From: Nocardia abscessus NBRC 100374
GTDB lineage: Bacteria; Actinomycetota; Actinomycetes; Mycobacteriales; Mycobacteriaceae
DNA: 64,000 nucleotides
NCBI RefSeq assembly: GCF_000308455.1
Contig: NZ_BAFP01000123.1
Span: 122,832 to 186,831 of the forward strand
Direction of reading: 5' to 3'
The notes under the pieces were generated by a model. The model saw nothing but the letters and a program-made list of their open reading frames with translations. It searched no databases and had not been told where the DNA came from. Positions 1 through 36,267 of this stretch are shown piece after piece (position 1 is the stretch's first letter; each line of letters begins with the position of its first letter). Made by a program: the position numbers and the translations under genes.

Positions 1-27953
<27,953 letters not shown>

Positions 27954-28369
27954 ACCCGGAGGGGGCGCACACCTATCCGAGCGTGGCGCCTGCGTCCCCA
28001 GGTTCAGTTCTCACATCAAATCAGGCAAAAAATGTTCATTTGAACTATCTGTCCAACATGCCGGCCTTGTTACATGGGCTCGACCGTGCCCAGCACCCAC
28101 CGACCGGCTCCGCCGGGACCTTCTTTGCGAATCACCGGATCAATCTACCGTCGCCTCCGGCACCCGACCAACCATCGGACATAGCGAGCAAACATCACCG
28201 CTGGCAGGGGCATTGCAGTGAGTTCGCCAGCCGATGTTGCGGTTCTCACACACGTCACTCCTGCGCCACTTGGGCACTTTCGTGACGAGGTGAGGCACGC
28301 GCCTACGGCACCCGCCCTCGGTGGACCGTCCGCGTTGTGGACCGACGCTCGCGTCCACCGGCACCGTTG
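27954..28369. promoter_or_regulatory. NRPS upstream region with AT-rich stretch and palindrome
   Basis: No gene is visible in these 416 bases. An AT-rich island at 28015-28060 contains the palindrome GTTCA-TT-TGAAC (28034-28045), about 80 bases upstream of the NRPS start. On the minus strand TTGGAC sits 17 bases before ATTTTT, a weak candidate promoter. I see no IdeR-type iron box. The rest of the stretch shows nothing clear. Confidence 0.4.
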
Positions 28370-29137
28370 TCATCCGCGCTGCGCACCGGCGGACCCGCGC
28401 ACCCGCGAGGGGTCGTAGAGGTGGGATTGCGCGCACGACACCGCGGGCGTGAGCGCGCGGCCCACCAGGATCACCGCCGCCTGCCGCAGTCCGGCGGCTT
28501 CGACCTGGTCGGCGATGTCGGTCAGGGTGCCGCGCAGGACCAGTTGCTCGGGTTGACTGGCGCGGTAGACGACGGCGACCGGGCAGTCCGGGCCGTAGTC
28601 GGCGGCCAGTTCGGCGGCCAAGGCGCGGACGCGGGTGATGGCCAGGTGCAGCGCGAGGGTGGCTCCGGTGGCGGCGAAGTTCGCCAGCGCTTCGGACTCG
28701 GGCATCGCGGTGGAGCGGGCCTGGGTGCGGGTCAGCACGACCGACTGCACCAGCTCCGGCACCGTCAACTCAGTGCCGAGCACCGCCGCCGCGGCGGCAT
28801 AGGCGGGCACGCCCGGCGTGACGTCCCACGGCACACCGTGCGCGTCGAGCCTGCGGGTCTGCTCGGTCAGCGCGGAATACAGCGACGGGTCTCCCGAGCA
28901 CAGGCGGGCCACGTCCTTGCCTTCCGAGGTGGCGTGCACCAGGCGGTCGGTGATCCGGTCGAGGTCCAGGTGCTGGGTGTCGACCAGCTCGGCGTCCGGC
29001 GCGCAGTACGCCAGCACGTCGGGATCCAGGTAGGTCCCCGCGTACAGGCATACCGGCGACGCGCGCAGCAACTCGACCGCGCGCACCGTCAACAGATCGG
29101 CCGCGCCCGGCCCGGCCCCGATGAAGTGCACGGTCAT
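28370..29137 (-). CDS. cobM: Precorrin-4 C11-methyltransferase
   Basis: A 255-residue SAM-dependent methyltransferase of the cobalamin (aerobic corrin) pathway, which methylates C-11 of precorrin-4 in the cytoplasm. The protein starts MTVHFIGAGPGAADLLTVRA, the Gly-rich N-terminal loop of tetrapyrrole methylases, and continues with GTYLDPD, LCSGDPSLYSA and VVYRASQPEQ, all typical of CobM. The length matches the family. ATG at 29137 is chosen because homology begins exactly there; a longer reading frame upstream has no family similarity. It lies on the same strand as the NRPS but more than 400 bases upstream, so a shared operon is not supported. No cobalamin riboswitch was recognised upstream. 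Confidence 0.9.
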   Translation of the reverse strand: MTVHFIGAGPGAADLLTVRAVELLRASPVCLYAGTYLDPDVLAYCAPDAELVDTQHLDLDRITDRLVHATSEGKDVARLCSGDPSLYSALTEQTRRLDAHGVPWDVTPGVPAYAAAAAVLGTELTVPELVQSVVLTRTQARSTAMPESEALANFAATGATLALHLAITRVRALAAELAADYGPDCPVAVVYRASQPEQLVLRGTLTDIADQVEAAGLRQAAVILVGRALTPAVSCAQSHLYDPSRVRGSAGAQRG

Positions 29138-29278
29138 GCGCGCGAGTGTATTGACCGCCGCCCACCGCTTACCCGGCGACCGAGCGCCAGAGCCCTGTCG
29201 GTGGAGCAACACTTTTGAGACCGGGACTATTCGAGCGAGGTCCATCGCGTGGCCGCGGCGATGTCGCGCGGTGCTGCT

Positions 29279-29665
29279 TCAGTTCCGGCACCTGGGTGGG
29301 TCGGCTGTCGAGGTCAACTGATTCCGGTGGCTGTGCACCCAGTGATGGGCGGCGCGGATTGCCTCGACGGTTCCGGTGTCGCGTAGTGCGGTCATGGCGG
29401 CTTCGCCGGCGGCGGCGCGGGACTCGATCCCGCGCCGGCAGCGCTGCTGCCACCAGAGAATGGTGTCGACGACAGCCTGATGGTCGTTGAGGCCATAGGT
29501 GTTGCGGATCAGTTGTAGGTGGTTCGCTGCCTGGGCGACGTCGTCGATACCGGGTCCGAGATCCAGATACTGCCAACACAGGTGCGCGACGTCGTGGACG
29601 CGAGCGCCGGGTGCTGCGAGGTCCCCGACCTGGGTCAGATCAGCGCACCGGGCACCGGCGGCGAA
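29279..29665 (-). pseudogene. Phosphotransferase (APH-like) 3'-end relic
   Basis: A 129-codon open stretch with no usable start reads DLAAPGARVHDVAHLCWQYL and continues to a normal-looking C-terminus. The piece resembles the Asp-containing C-terminal part of aminoglycoside/choline-type phosphotransferases (the DLAAPG segment followed by HDVAHLCWQ). The frame is closed upstream by a TGA at 29668-29666, and the nucleotide-binding N-lobe is absent. I read it as the surviving end of a deleted gene rather than a functional small protein. The family call rests on motif resemblance only. Confidence 0.55.
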
Positions 29666-29741
29666 TCAGCTCGACTACCACTAGCGGATGCGCCTCGGCG
29701 AGGCCGACTACCGGCGGAATGCGCGGCGGCGATCCGGCCGG

Positions 29742-30167
29742 TCAGGCGGTGGCGTCGAAGTGGGCGATCACCTTCGTGGGCCGCAACCGGACCACCAGTT
29801 CCCCGGCGACGCCGTTGCGCTTGCCGAATTCCTCGGCGCGGTCCGCGCCCGTGTAGCGCCCGCCGATCTCGGTGGCCGTGCGCAGCAGTTCGTCGGGGTC
29901 TTCCGAGAGCGTGACCGAGCCCTGCAACTGAACCGACGCGTAGGGCGGTTCCTCCAGGTCCACGCACACGGCGATGCGCCCGTCACGGGCGAACGCCTTA
30001 CCCTTCGCGGTCGACTTGCCGGTGTTGAAGACCAGTTCGTCCCCGTCGAGGACGAACCACACCGGACTCACCACCGGCCTGCCGTCAGCGGCGACGAACG
30101 CCACCTTGCCGGTACGGGTGCCGTGGCTGAGGAACTCGCGCACGTCGGGATCGGAAAGAGAGGCCAT
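29742..30167 (-). CDS. PPOX-class F420-dependent oxidoreductase
   Basis: A 141-residue split-barrel flavin/deazaflavin enzyme. The sequence has the family order: TGKVAFVAADGRPVVSPVWF near residue 20, then FNTGKSTAKGKAFARDGRIA, a VSV-type strand region (YASVQLQGSVTL) and a C-terminal ELVVRLRPTKVIAHFD. This fold uses F420 in many actinobacteria to reduce small substrates; the substrate here cannot be told. ATG at 30167 is the only sensible start. It follows a repeat-rich gap and precedes a phosphotransferase relic, so it is probably transcribed alone. Confidence 0.85.
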   Translation of the reverse strand: MASLSDPDVREFLSHGTRTGKVAFVAADGRPVVSPVWFVLDGDELVFNTGKSTAKGKAFARDGRIAVCVDLEEPPYASVQLQGSVTLSEDPDELLRTATEIGGRYTGADRAEEFGKRNGVAGELVVRLRPTKVIAHFDATA

Positions 30168-30299
30168 CCATTCACCCTAGGTCGCGGTCGGCCACAGATC
30201 ACGCGACGAATCGCCGGGACGCGAACCAGCGGGACGCCCCACCCCCGCCGCCTACGAGTCGGCAAGCGCAGCGAATCCGGAGGCTTGCGATTGCTTGCG

Positions 30300-30478
30300 C
30301 CATTGCCCAGAGTCACGGCGACGGCGGGCGGAGTCACGTCGACGGGCGGCGTCACGGCCGCGACCGGGCCGAGCCACGGCGACCGGCGGAGTCACGGCCG
30401 AGCCACGGCACCAGGCGGAGTCACGGCAACGACGGGCCGAGTCACGGCGACAGGCGGAGTCATGGACGGCGGGCAGCG
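30300..30478. repeat. Imperfect tandem repeats, unit about 20 bases
   Basis: The motif GGCGGAGTCACGGCGAC recurs with variations (GAGTCACGG, GAGCCACGG, GGCGTCACGG) seven or eight times. On the minus strand this reads as VAVTxP-like repeats, but I see no start or conserved protein there. The whole 30180-30660 gap has no recognisable gene. Confidence 0.6.
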
Positions 30479-30678
30479 CGGATCTGTGTCGGCGAGCAGG
30501 TACATCTGGCCGGTCTCGGTGGAGGCGTGCTCGAGCCGCCCGCGCACCTCGAGCGAGACACCGGGGGTTCCGGTAGAACGGCGCGTAAAACACCGGATAT
30601 CCAGGTGGAACACCGTGTCAGTGGCCGTGTCAGCTTGGTGTCAGGATGTTGTCAGGTCAGACGCCGAGAGTGGTTGCC

Positions 30679-31506
30679 ATGACAAAGGACAACACTTCCT
30701 CGACCGATTCGAAGTGGACCGGCATGGTGCTGGTCGACGATACGGCCTTGGCCGTCACCGACACCGGCGGTCCCGGCATTCCCGTGGTCTACCTCAATGG
30801 CCAGTTCGCCACTCAGAGGAACTGGCGGAAGGTCATCGCCGAACTCGGTCCCGGGTTCCGGCACATCACCTACGACGAGCGGGCCCGCGGCAAATCCCGG
30901 CGTTCGGCGGACTATTCCTTCGAGGTCGCCGTCCGCGATGTCGATGCCGTCCTGGCGGCCAGGGGTGTGGACCGGGCGCTGGTGGTGGGCTGGTCCTACG
31001 GGGCAGTCGTCGCGGCACACTGGGCCGGCCGGAATCCGGATCGTGCCGTCGGCGCGGTCTTGGTCGACGGCGCATTCCCGTACGACTGGCTCGACGAGGC
31101 CATGGAGCAGCGGATCCGCAAGCTGTTCAAGCGGCTGGGCTGGTTCACCCCGCTGCTGCGCCCGACAGGCCTGACCCCGCGGATGACCGCCGAACAGATG
31201 GCCGACAGCAACATCGAGCTCGGCAGGCTCTCCCGCGAGCGCGAGCTGGGCGCCGTGCTCGACGACATCACCGTGCCGGTGCGGTATGTGGTTGCTTCGG
31301 GGACGTCCTTCGGGAGCCGCGGTGACGAGCAAGAACGGATCCGCACCAGCCTCGATGCGGTGACCGGCCGCAACCCGAACATCCACATCAGCGCGAAGGT
31401 CGACAGCAACCACGGGGCCCTCCTGCGCAAGGACTTCCGCGCCATCGCCGAGGCCGTCCGCGAGACGGCAGCCGCCCATGACCGGCAGGGTTCGCCGAGC
31501 CGATAA
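30679..31506 (+). CDS. Alpha/beta hydrolase
   Basis: A 275-residue serine hydrolase of the alpha/beta fold. The nucleophile elbow is GWSYGA (Ser106), the oxyanion region is YLNGQFATQRNWR near residue 40, and the catalytic His is in DSNHGA (His245). Substrate unknown. ATG at 30679 starts the part with family similarity; an upstream TTG at 30646 would only add an unrelated 11 residues. A 44-base piece of this gene (30922-30965) recurs at 37300-37343 with 41 matches, evidence of local copying. The next gene, 158 bases downstream, has its own strong ribosome site. Confidence 0.85.
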   Translation: MTKDNTSSTDSKWTGMVLVDDTALAVTDTGGPGIPVVYLNGQFATQRNWRKVIAELGPGFRHITYDERARGKSRRSADYSFEVAVRDVDAVLAARGVDRALVVGWSYGAVVAAHWAGRNPDRAVGAVLVDGAFPYDWLDEAMEQRIRKLFKRLGWFTPLLRPTGLTPRMTAEQMADSNIELGRLSRERELGAVLDDITVPVRYVVASGTSFGSRGDEQERIRTSLDAVTGRNPNIHISAKVDSNHGALLRKDFRAIAEAVRETAAAHDRQGSPSR

Positions 31507-31664
31507 CCAACGGGCTCACAACCGGTCGGGCGGCAGCGTTCGCCGTCGTCGTGACGTACCCCGCCACCTCGAGCAATCCAGGTACCCCGGGCACCAACCC
31601 GACCGCATTCCACCATCGATCCGTTCAATTACATTGCAGTACAACGTCTTTGAAGGAGCACACT

Positions 31665-32072
31665 ATGTCCGCCACCCTGACCGACCAGGACAAGAGCACC
31701 CTGCGGACCGCCGCCTACGGTGCCGTATCGCTGATGGCCGCCGCTGACGCCACCGGCAAGCCCCACAAGGTCGCCACGAACGGTTCCATCGCCTTGTCGT
31801 CGGCGACCGGCCTGGTCGGGCACGTGCTCGCCGCGAAGTCCAAGGACATCCACCTGAACGGCAAGTCCGTCGCCGAACTCGCCGACCAGGTGCTGCCCGC
31901 CCTGACCGCCGCCATGAGCCTGCTCGCGAAGCGAGATCGGGCCGAGGCCGACAACTTCCGCAGCACCGTCCTCGTCGCCGTCGGCGCAGCCACCCGGACC
32001 CACCAGGGCGAGACCAGCCCCACCCTGGCCGAGATGACCCGCAAGATCACCGCAGCCCTCGACGCCGCCTGA
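31665..32072 (+). CDS. Hypothetical protein, 135 aa
   Basis: Not a family I recognise. The start is well supported: GAAGGAG lies 6 bases before the ATG at 31665. The protein is soluble, Ala/Lys-rich, with no signal peptide and an apparently all-helical sequence (SLMAAADATGKPHKVA..., ADQVLPALTAAMSLLAKRDRAEADNF). It is followed within 25 bases by a strong hairpin, so it is the last gene of its transcript. Confidence 0.75.
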   Translation: MSATLTDQDKSTLRTAAYGAVSLMAAADATGKPHKVATNGSIALSSATGLVGHVLAAKSKDIHLNGKSVAELADQVLPALTAAMSLLAKRDRAEADNFRSTVLVAVGAATRTHQGETSPTLAEMTRKITAALDAA

Positions 32073-32095
32073 TGGAATGTCGACCCGCAGCAACA

Positions 32096-32134
32096 GCCGT
32101 GTCACGGAGTCCTCTCCGAACTCCGTGACACGGC
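32096..32134 (+). terminator. Strong hairpin terminator
   Basis: A perfect 15-bp stem (GCCGTGTCACGGAGT at 32096-32110 pairing with 32120-32134) and a 9-base loop, 23 bases after the stop of the preceding gene. No T-tract follows, as is common for actinobacterial terminators. Confidence 0.8.
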
Positions 32135-32385
32135 GTCGCAAACGCCCGCTCCGCGCCGGTTCTCGTCGGTCAGCGCACTTTGTCCATGGCCACCCGACCA
32201 CTGGGCACCAGCTGAAACCTACTGATGAACGGTCGTGAATCCGAGCGTTGCGGCAGGCGCCATCGCGCGGATGGTTTCCGCACCTCTGCTCCTCCATATA
32301 TTGCGGCTGTCGAGTGCAGCGACCAAGCCGAACAGGCTGAACGGATTGATGGACATCAGGATGGAGTTTCTGGTTCGTGGCGTTG

Positions 32386-32556
32386 CGGAATCCCGCCGCG
32401 CGACCGACTTCTTTGTCGGCCTACCGACGCCGTTGTCGAGGGCGGGTTCAGGTGACGGCGCTGTCACCAGTTGTGCTTGTTGCACGTCAACCAGCCTCAT
32501 CGAATACGTACCGGCCCCGCATCCGTAAATTCACCTAGGCATATACCTGCTTATGC
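32386..32556. repeat. Dispersed ~170-bp repeat, copy 1
   Basis: Runs from CGGAATCCCGCC to the palindrome GCATA-N8-TATGC (32539-32556). It matches 35496-35664 in the same orientation over its whole length, with scattered substitutions. On the minus strand it encodes a short MRLVDVQQAQL peptide; copy 2 has a stop in that frame. Both copies end at the same palindrome. Confidence 0.8.
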
Positions 32557-32620
32557 AATCTGATCGGGTTCGTCCGCGACGGCGACACCGTGATCGTGCA
32601 CTCCATGGACCGCCTCGCAA
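32554..32620 (+). pseudogene. Serine resolvase fragment
   Basis: Reads FVRDGDTVIVHSMDRLA, a hallmark of the Tn3-type resolvase catalytic domain. Only about 22 codons remain, without the catalytic Ser region upstream or the helix-turn-helix downstream. It abuts repeat copy 1 on the left and a recombinase relic in another frame on the right. Confidence 0.65.
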
Positions 32621-32621
32621 C

Positions 32622-32795
32622 GACTGCCCCTATACCTTGCACCAGCTGCGGCACTCGCGGTTGACCCACGCTGCGGAGAAGGGCGTCCACGCCGGTACTG
32701 ATGAAGTTGTCCGGGCATACATCGCACAGCCTCGCGAAGTACGCGCGGGTGTCTGAGAACTTCCAGGCCGACACCGATCCCGCCGCGCGTCGCCA
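32622..32795 (+). pseudogene. Tyrosine recombinase (integrase) C-terminal relic, frameshifted
   Basis: The first part reads YTLHQLRHSRLTHAAEKG, containing the catalytic HxLRH box. After a frameshift near 32690 the sequence continues in another frame as STPVLMKLSGHTS and SLAKYARVS, which holds the second His and the catalytic Tyr region. The two halves are consecutive in intact actinobacterial integrases, so this is one broken gene. Confidence 0.7.
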
Positions 32796-32859
32796 TGGCC
32801 GGCGGTCGGGCGGATAGTCCGCGGCCGGAGAGGAACATGATGAGGATTGAGATATCTGT

Positions 32860-33029
32860 CCCGTTGCGCGAAGCGGCATTTCATGCCCTGCGCTAATGGA
32901 GTTGGCCCACTGCCGACGCTGTGACCTGGAGTCGGCCGTCCTCGATGGCACAACGAGTGCGTGACTTCACCAATGCAGGTGGTCCGTTCGACTTTCCCGT
33001 TGTGCGAAGCGGCATTTTATGTCCTCTGC
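32860..33029. repeat. Pair of ~30-base direct repeats upstream of the amidase gene
   Basis: CCCGTTGCGCGAAGCGGCAT (start 32860) and CCCGTTGTGCGAAGCGGCAT (start 32996), each followed by TTYATGYCCT, sit 136 bases apart. The second ends about 24 bases before the amidase start. They may be operators or scars of a small duplication. Confidence 0.6.
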
Positions 33030-33052
33030 CGCAGGCCAATAGCGTCGGATTC

Positions 33053-34504
33053 ATGGAGTGGAATTTCCGGTCGGCCGAGGAGCTCGCGGCTGCGTTGCGT
33101 GTCGGTGCGGTGACCTCGGTGGAACTGACCGACGAGGCGATCGCCCGTATCGAGCGCGACGACAAAGCGATCAACGCGATCTGTGTGCCGGACTTCGATA
33201 ATGCGCGGGCCGCCGCACGCGACGCCGACCAGGCGCGCGCCCGCGGTGAGGATCGGCCGTTGCTCGGTATCCCGGTGACGGTCAAGGAGTCGTACAACAT
33301 CGCTGGGCTGCCCACGACCTGGGGCATGCCGGCGCAGCGGGACTACGTGCCTGCCGAGGACGCGGTACAGGTGTCGCGGCTGAAGGCGGCCGGCGCGGTG
33401 GTGCTCGGTAAGACCAATGTGCCGGTGGTGCTGCGAGATATCCAGAGCTTCAACGAGATCTACGGCACCACCAACAATCCGTGGGATCACGGCCGCACGT
33501 CGGGTGGGTCGTCCGGCGGTTCGGCGGCGGCCCTGGCGGCCGGATTCGGCGCGCTGTCCATCGGCTCCGACCTCGCCGGTTCGCTGCGCACCCCCGCGCA
33601 TTTCTGCGGTGTCTACGCGCACAAGCCGACACTCGGGCTGGCGCCGACCCGCGGCATGGTCGCGCCGCCCGCGCCGGCCTTGCCGGTCGACCTCGACCTC
33701 GCCGTCGTCGGCCCGATGGCGCGCACCGCCCGCGACCTCACGCTGCTGCTCGACGTGATGACCGGACCGGACCCGCTGACCCACGGCGTCGCCTACGACG
33801 TCGCACTGCCGCCCGCGCGCCATGAGCGGCTGGCCGACTTCCGTGTCCTGATCATCGAGGACCATCCGCTAATTCCGACCGGATCGGCGGTGCGGGCGGG
33901 CGTGAACCGGGTCGCCGAGGCGCTCGTCGACGAGGGCGCCCGCGTCGAACGGCGCAGTCCGCTGCTGCCCGATCCGACCGAAGCGGCGACGCTCTACATG
34001 CTGCTGATGCTGTCGAACGCCGCCGCAAGTATTTCCGTCGACGTGTACGAACAGCTGCGGACCCACGCCGCCGCCCTGAGCGCGGACGACCATAGTCTCG
34101 ATGCGGCGCGGCTGCGCGGCATGGTGCTCAGCCACCGCGACTGGGTCGAGGCGAACAACCGTCGCGAACTCCACCGCCACGGCTGGCGGCAGCTCTTCGC
34201 CGAGTTCGATGCCGTGGTGTGCCCCATCACGCCCACTCCCGCCTTCCCGCACGACCACAACGGAGGTCTGGAGAACCGGCACATCGACATCGACGGCATC
34301 GAGTACCCGTACTTCGACCAGCTCGTCTGGGCCGGTGTGGCCACCATGCCCGGCCTGCCCGCCACCGCCATACCCGCGGACCGGTCCCCCGAGGGGCTGC
34401 CGGTGGGAGTGCAGCTCATCGGTCCGATGTTCGAGGACCGCACCCCGCTGCGGCTGGCCGAACTACTCGAGCAGAAGATCGGCGGCTTCCAGGCACCTTT
34501 GTAG
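33053..34504 (+). CDS. Amidase-signature family hydrolase
   Basis: A 483-residue enzyme of the amidase signature family, which hydrolyses carboxamides through a Ser-cisSer-Lys triad. Lys78 is in GIPVTVKES, the cis-Ser is in GGSSGGS (about Ser153) and the nucleophile is in SDLAGSLRTPA (Ser177). Length is usual. ATG at 33053 is chosen because family similarity (MEWNFRSAEELAAAL) begins there; an upstream in-frame ATG at 32921 lies before the direct repeats and adds unrelated residues. The gene lies between the two copies of the ~170-bp repeat, with recombinase relics upstream, so it may be part of an acquired segment. Confidence 0.9.
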   Translation: MEWNFRSAEELAAALRVGAVTSVELTDEAIARIERDDKAINAICVPDFDNARAAARDADQARARGEDRPLLGIPVTVKESYNIAGLPTTWGMPAQRDYVPAEDAVQVSRLKAAGAVVLGKTNVPVVLRDIQSFNEIYGTTNNPWDHGRTSGGSSGGSAAALAAGFGALSIGSDLAGSLRTPAHFCGVYAHKPTLGLAPTRGMVAPPAPALPVDLDLAVVGPMARTARDLTLLLDVMTGPDPLTHGVAYDVALPPARHERLADFRVLIIEDHPLIPTGSAVRAGVNRVAEALVDEGARVERRSPLLPDPTEAATLYMLLMLSNAAASISVDVYEQLRTHAAALSADDHSLDAARLRGMVLSHRDWVEANNRRELHRHGWRQLFAEFDAVVCPITPTPAFPHDHNGGLENRHIDIDGIEYPYFDQLVWAGVATMPGLPATAIPADRSPEGLPVGVQLIGPMFEDRTPLRLAELLEQKIGGFQAPL

Positions 34505-34757
34505 CTGGCGCGGTTGAGGCGAAGATAGGGCGCATCGGCTCAATCTCCCTCATATATACGGGGTACTCCGCGTGGAGGTCGCCGTCGAACAGCCTCCAGA
34601 AGAAGGCGTTCATCTTCGCGGCGGCGGGTGCGTGCCGGGTCAAGATCGCGGCGACCACCGGTGGCACGTCATCCGGGATGCGTCCAGCGGCGCACTGGAG
34701 TACGTACTCGTTGCGGGCGACTGGACCGCCGCTGGGCGGAACGCGTGGGCAGGGCAA
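34505..34757 (-). other. Possible gene remnant, no function recognised
   Basis: The minus strand carries an open stretch reading RIPDDVPPVVAAILTRHAP and KMNAFFWRLFDGDLHAEYPV, more protein-like than random sequence, but it begins only at a TTG without ribosome site and its frame runs into the antisense of the amidase gene. I record it as a possible relic. Confidence 0.3.
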
Positions 34758-34818
34758 TCCCGCCCGGCAACATTGCAGGCAGGTTCGCGCAGAACGTTCT
34801 GCGCCCCTGAGAGGTCGC

Positions 34819-35331
34819 TCAGCTCCCGCCGTCGAGGGTCAGCACGACCAGCGGCATGGGCCGGTCGACCTTGGACTGGAAGTCCGCCAGCAGGGGGTTG
34901 TTGGCCAGCACCCAGGCCGCGAACTCGTCGTAGTCCGCGCCTTCGAGCACCTTGCCGGTCGCCTGGTAGGTCTTGTCCCGGAGCTCGATAGTGATCTGCG
35001 GATTCGCCTTGATGTTGTACCACCAGGCCGGGTACTTGTCCTCGATGAACGAGCTCACGAACATGATGTCGTCCCGGTACAGGGGCCCCAGCGGAGTCGT
35101 GTGCCGCTTGCCGCTCTTGGCTCCCGTGGTGGTGAGCAGGATGAGGTCCCCGCCCGCGTATGCACCGCCCACCTTGCCCGAGTTCTCCCGGAACTCCTTG
35201 ATCACATCATCGTTCCAGTTGGCGATGCTGTCCTGCTGGTCCCAAGCCTGGTTCCACGGCGCGTTCGGATCGTTGTAGTCGGTGATGTCGGCCTGATCCG
35301 GCTGTCCGGCAGTTGATTCGGTTTCGCTCAT
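34819..35331 (-). CDS. Deazaflavin (F420)-dependent nitroreductase, Ddn family
   Basis: A 170-residue split-barrel protein of the family that includes mycobacterial Ddn, which transfers hydride from F420H2 to quinones or nitro compounds. Diagnostic features are LILLTTTGAKSGKRHTTPLGPL near residue 65, then a WWYNIKANPQITIEL strand and the PLVVLTLD end. An acidic N-terminal extension of about 35 residues precedes the core and there is no signal peptide. ATG at 35331 is the start. It converges with the amidase gene across about 300 bases of relic sequence and lies between the dispersed repeats. Confidence 0.88.
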   Translation of the reverse strand: MSETESTAGQPDQADITDYNDPNAPWNQAWDQQDSIANWNDDVIKEFRENSGKVGGAYAGGDLILLTTTGAKSGKRHTTPLGPLYRDDIMFVSSFIEDKYPAWWYNIKANPQITIELRDKTYQATGKVLEGADYDEFAAWVLANNPLLADFQSKVDRPMPLVVLTLDGGS

Positions 35332-35495
35332 GATTCGATTGTGTCGCGGAGATAGGACAGTTACCGTCCTAATTCGCCGAGAGAACCGTGCCCTTGTAGC
35401 ACGCGGCGTTCCCGCCGGGTATGCCTTTGCCTGGGCGTAGTTGCGGGCCGCTCCAGCCTGTAGGGGCTGACGACTGTGGCGCAGACCGTGCAGTT

Positions 35496-35664
35496 CGGAA
35501 TCCCGCCTGCGCGACCGACTCCCTGTCGGCCTACCGACACCGTTGCCGAAGGCGGGTCCAGGTGACAGGCGCTGTCACCTCAGCTGCGCTTGCCGCACGG
35601 CAACCAGCCTCATCGAATACGTACCGATCCCACATAGATTCACCATGCATATACCTATTTATGC
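35496..35664. repeat. Dispersed ~170-bp repeat, copy 2
   Basis: Second, more decayed copy of 32386-32556 in the same orientation, again ending in GCATA-N8-TATGC (35647-35664). Together with copy 1 it brackets the amidase and Ddn genes. No gene is visible elsewhere in 35332-35713. Confidence 0.8.
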
Positions 35665-35713
35665 GGACAGCGCGCGGTTGCGGATTTGATATACATAAGC
35701 TTACCATCTGCTT

Positions 35714-36187
35714 GTGCTTACTAATCCCCTACAGGAATCCGCCGACCCGCACGGTGCGGCAGGTGAACCGCCGTTTTCCGAAGGCACCGTGCTCATGCCC
35801 TGGCAAGCCGGTCCCCGCCACGACAGCGCAGGTCCGGTGTTCGTCAGCGTCACCGACTTCCTGGCCGCCTCCGAAGAAGACGTTCAGGAGATCTACAAGA
35901 CGGGGATGCGGCTGGGCCGGAACTGGCCCGTGATGCACGGCGCGGTGGGCCTGTGGCTGTGGGCCCGACCGTCGGAGGCACGCGGCGGCTCGATCTCGGT
36001 GTGGGAGACCGAAAAGGACATGCGGCGGTTCGTGCGCTGGCCGGTGCACGCCGACATCATGCGGAAGTGGCGGGGGCGAGTCGGCCTGGCCACCGACTCG
36101 TGGCAGGCCGCCCGGTTCGACGCCCAGGAAGTGTGGGCACGGGCGCGCCACACGATCGACTTGCGCCCGCACCCACAGGCCGGATGA
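35714..36187 (+). CDS. Hypothetical protein with monooxygenase-like (dimeric alpha/beta barrel) features
   Basis: A 157-residue soluble protein. The segments VFVSVTDFLAASEEDVQEIY, GAVGLWLWARPSEARGGSIS and WETEKDMRRFVRWPVHADIM have the spacing of antibiotic-biosynthesis-monooxygenase-like domains (strand, helix, WETEKDMRRFV helix), but I would not name a substrate. ATG at 35714 is the only start and lacks a clear ribosome site. The last 125 bases or so of the gene recur in decayed form at 37345-37469. Confidence 0.65.
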   Translation: MLTNPLQESADPHGAAGEPPFSEGTVLMPWQAGPRHDSAGPVFVSVTDFLAASEEDVQEIYKTGMRLGRNWPVMHGAVGLWLWARPSEARGGSISVWETEKDMRRFVRWPVHADIMRKWRGRVGLATDSWQAARFDAQEVWARARHTIDLRPHPQAG

Positions 36188-36267
36188 CCTCCCGGCCGCG
36201 CACCGCGATCAGACCACTGCTCCGAAAGATCCTGGTGGCTCAGAGACGTCCGGCCGACCGGTCTACA

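Noticed and set aside
27954..28369. IdeR/DmdR iron box upstream of the NRPS
   Set aside because: No TTAGGTTAGSCTAACCTAA-like palindrome is present, so a siderophore role is not supported by regulation.
29138..29500. Cobalamin riboswitch upstream of cobM
   Set aside because: I looked for the conserved B12-box pattern and did not find it; the region is occupied by the phosphotransferase relic.
32219..32356. 45-codon minus-strand ORF starting MSINPFSLFGLVAALDS
   Set aside because: Plausible composition but no ribosome site, no recognised family, and it lies among decayed sequence.
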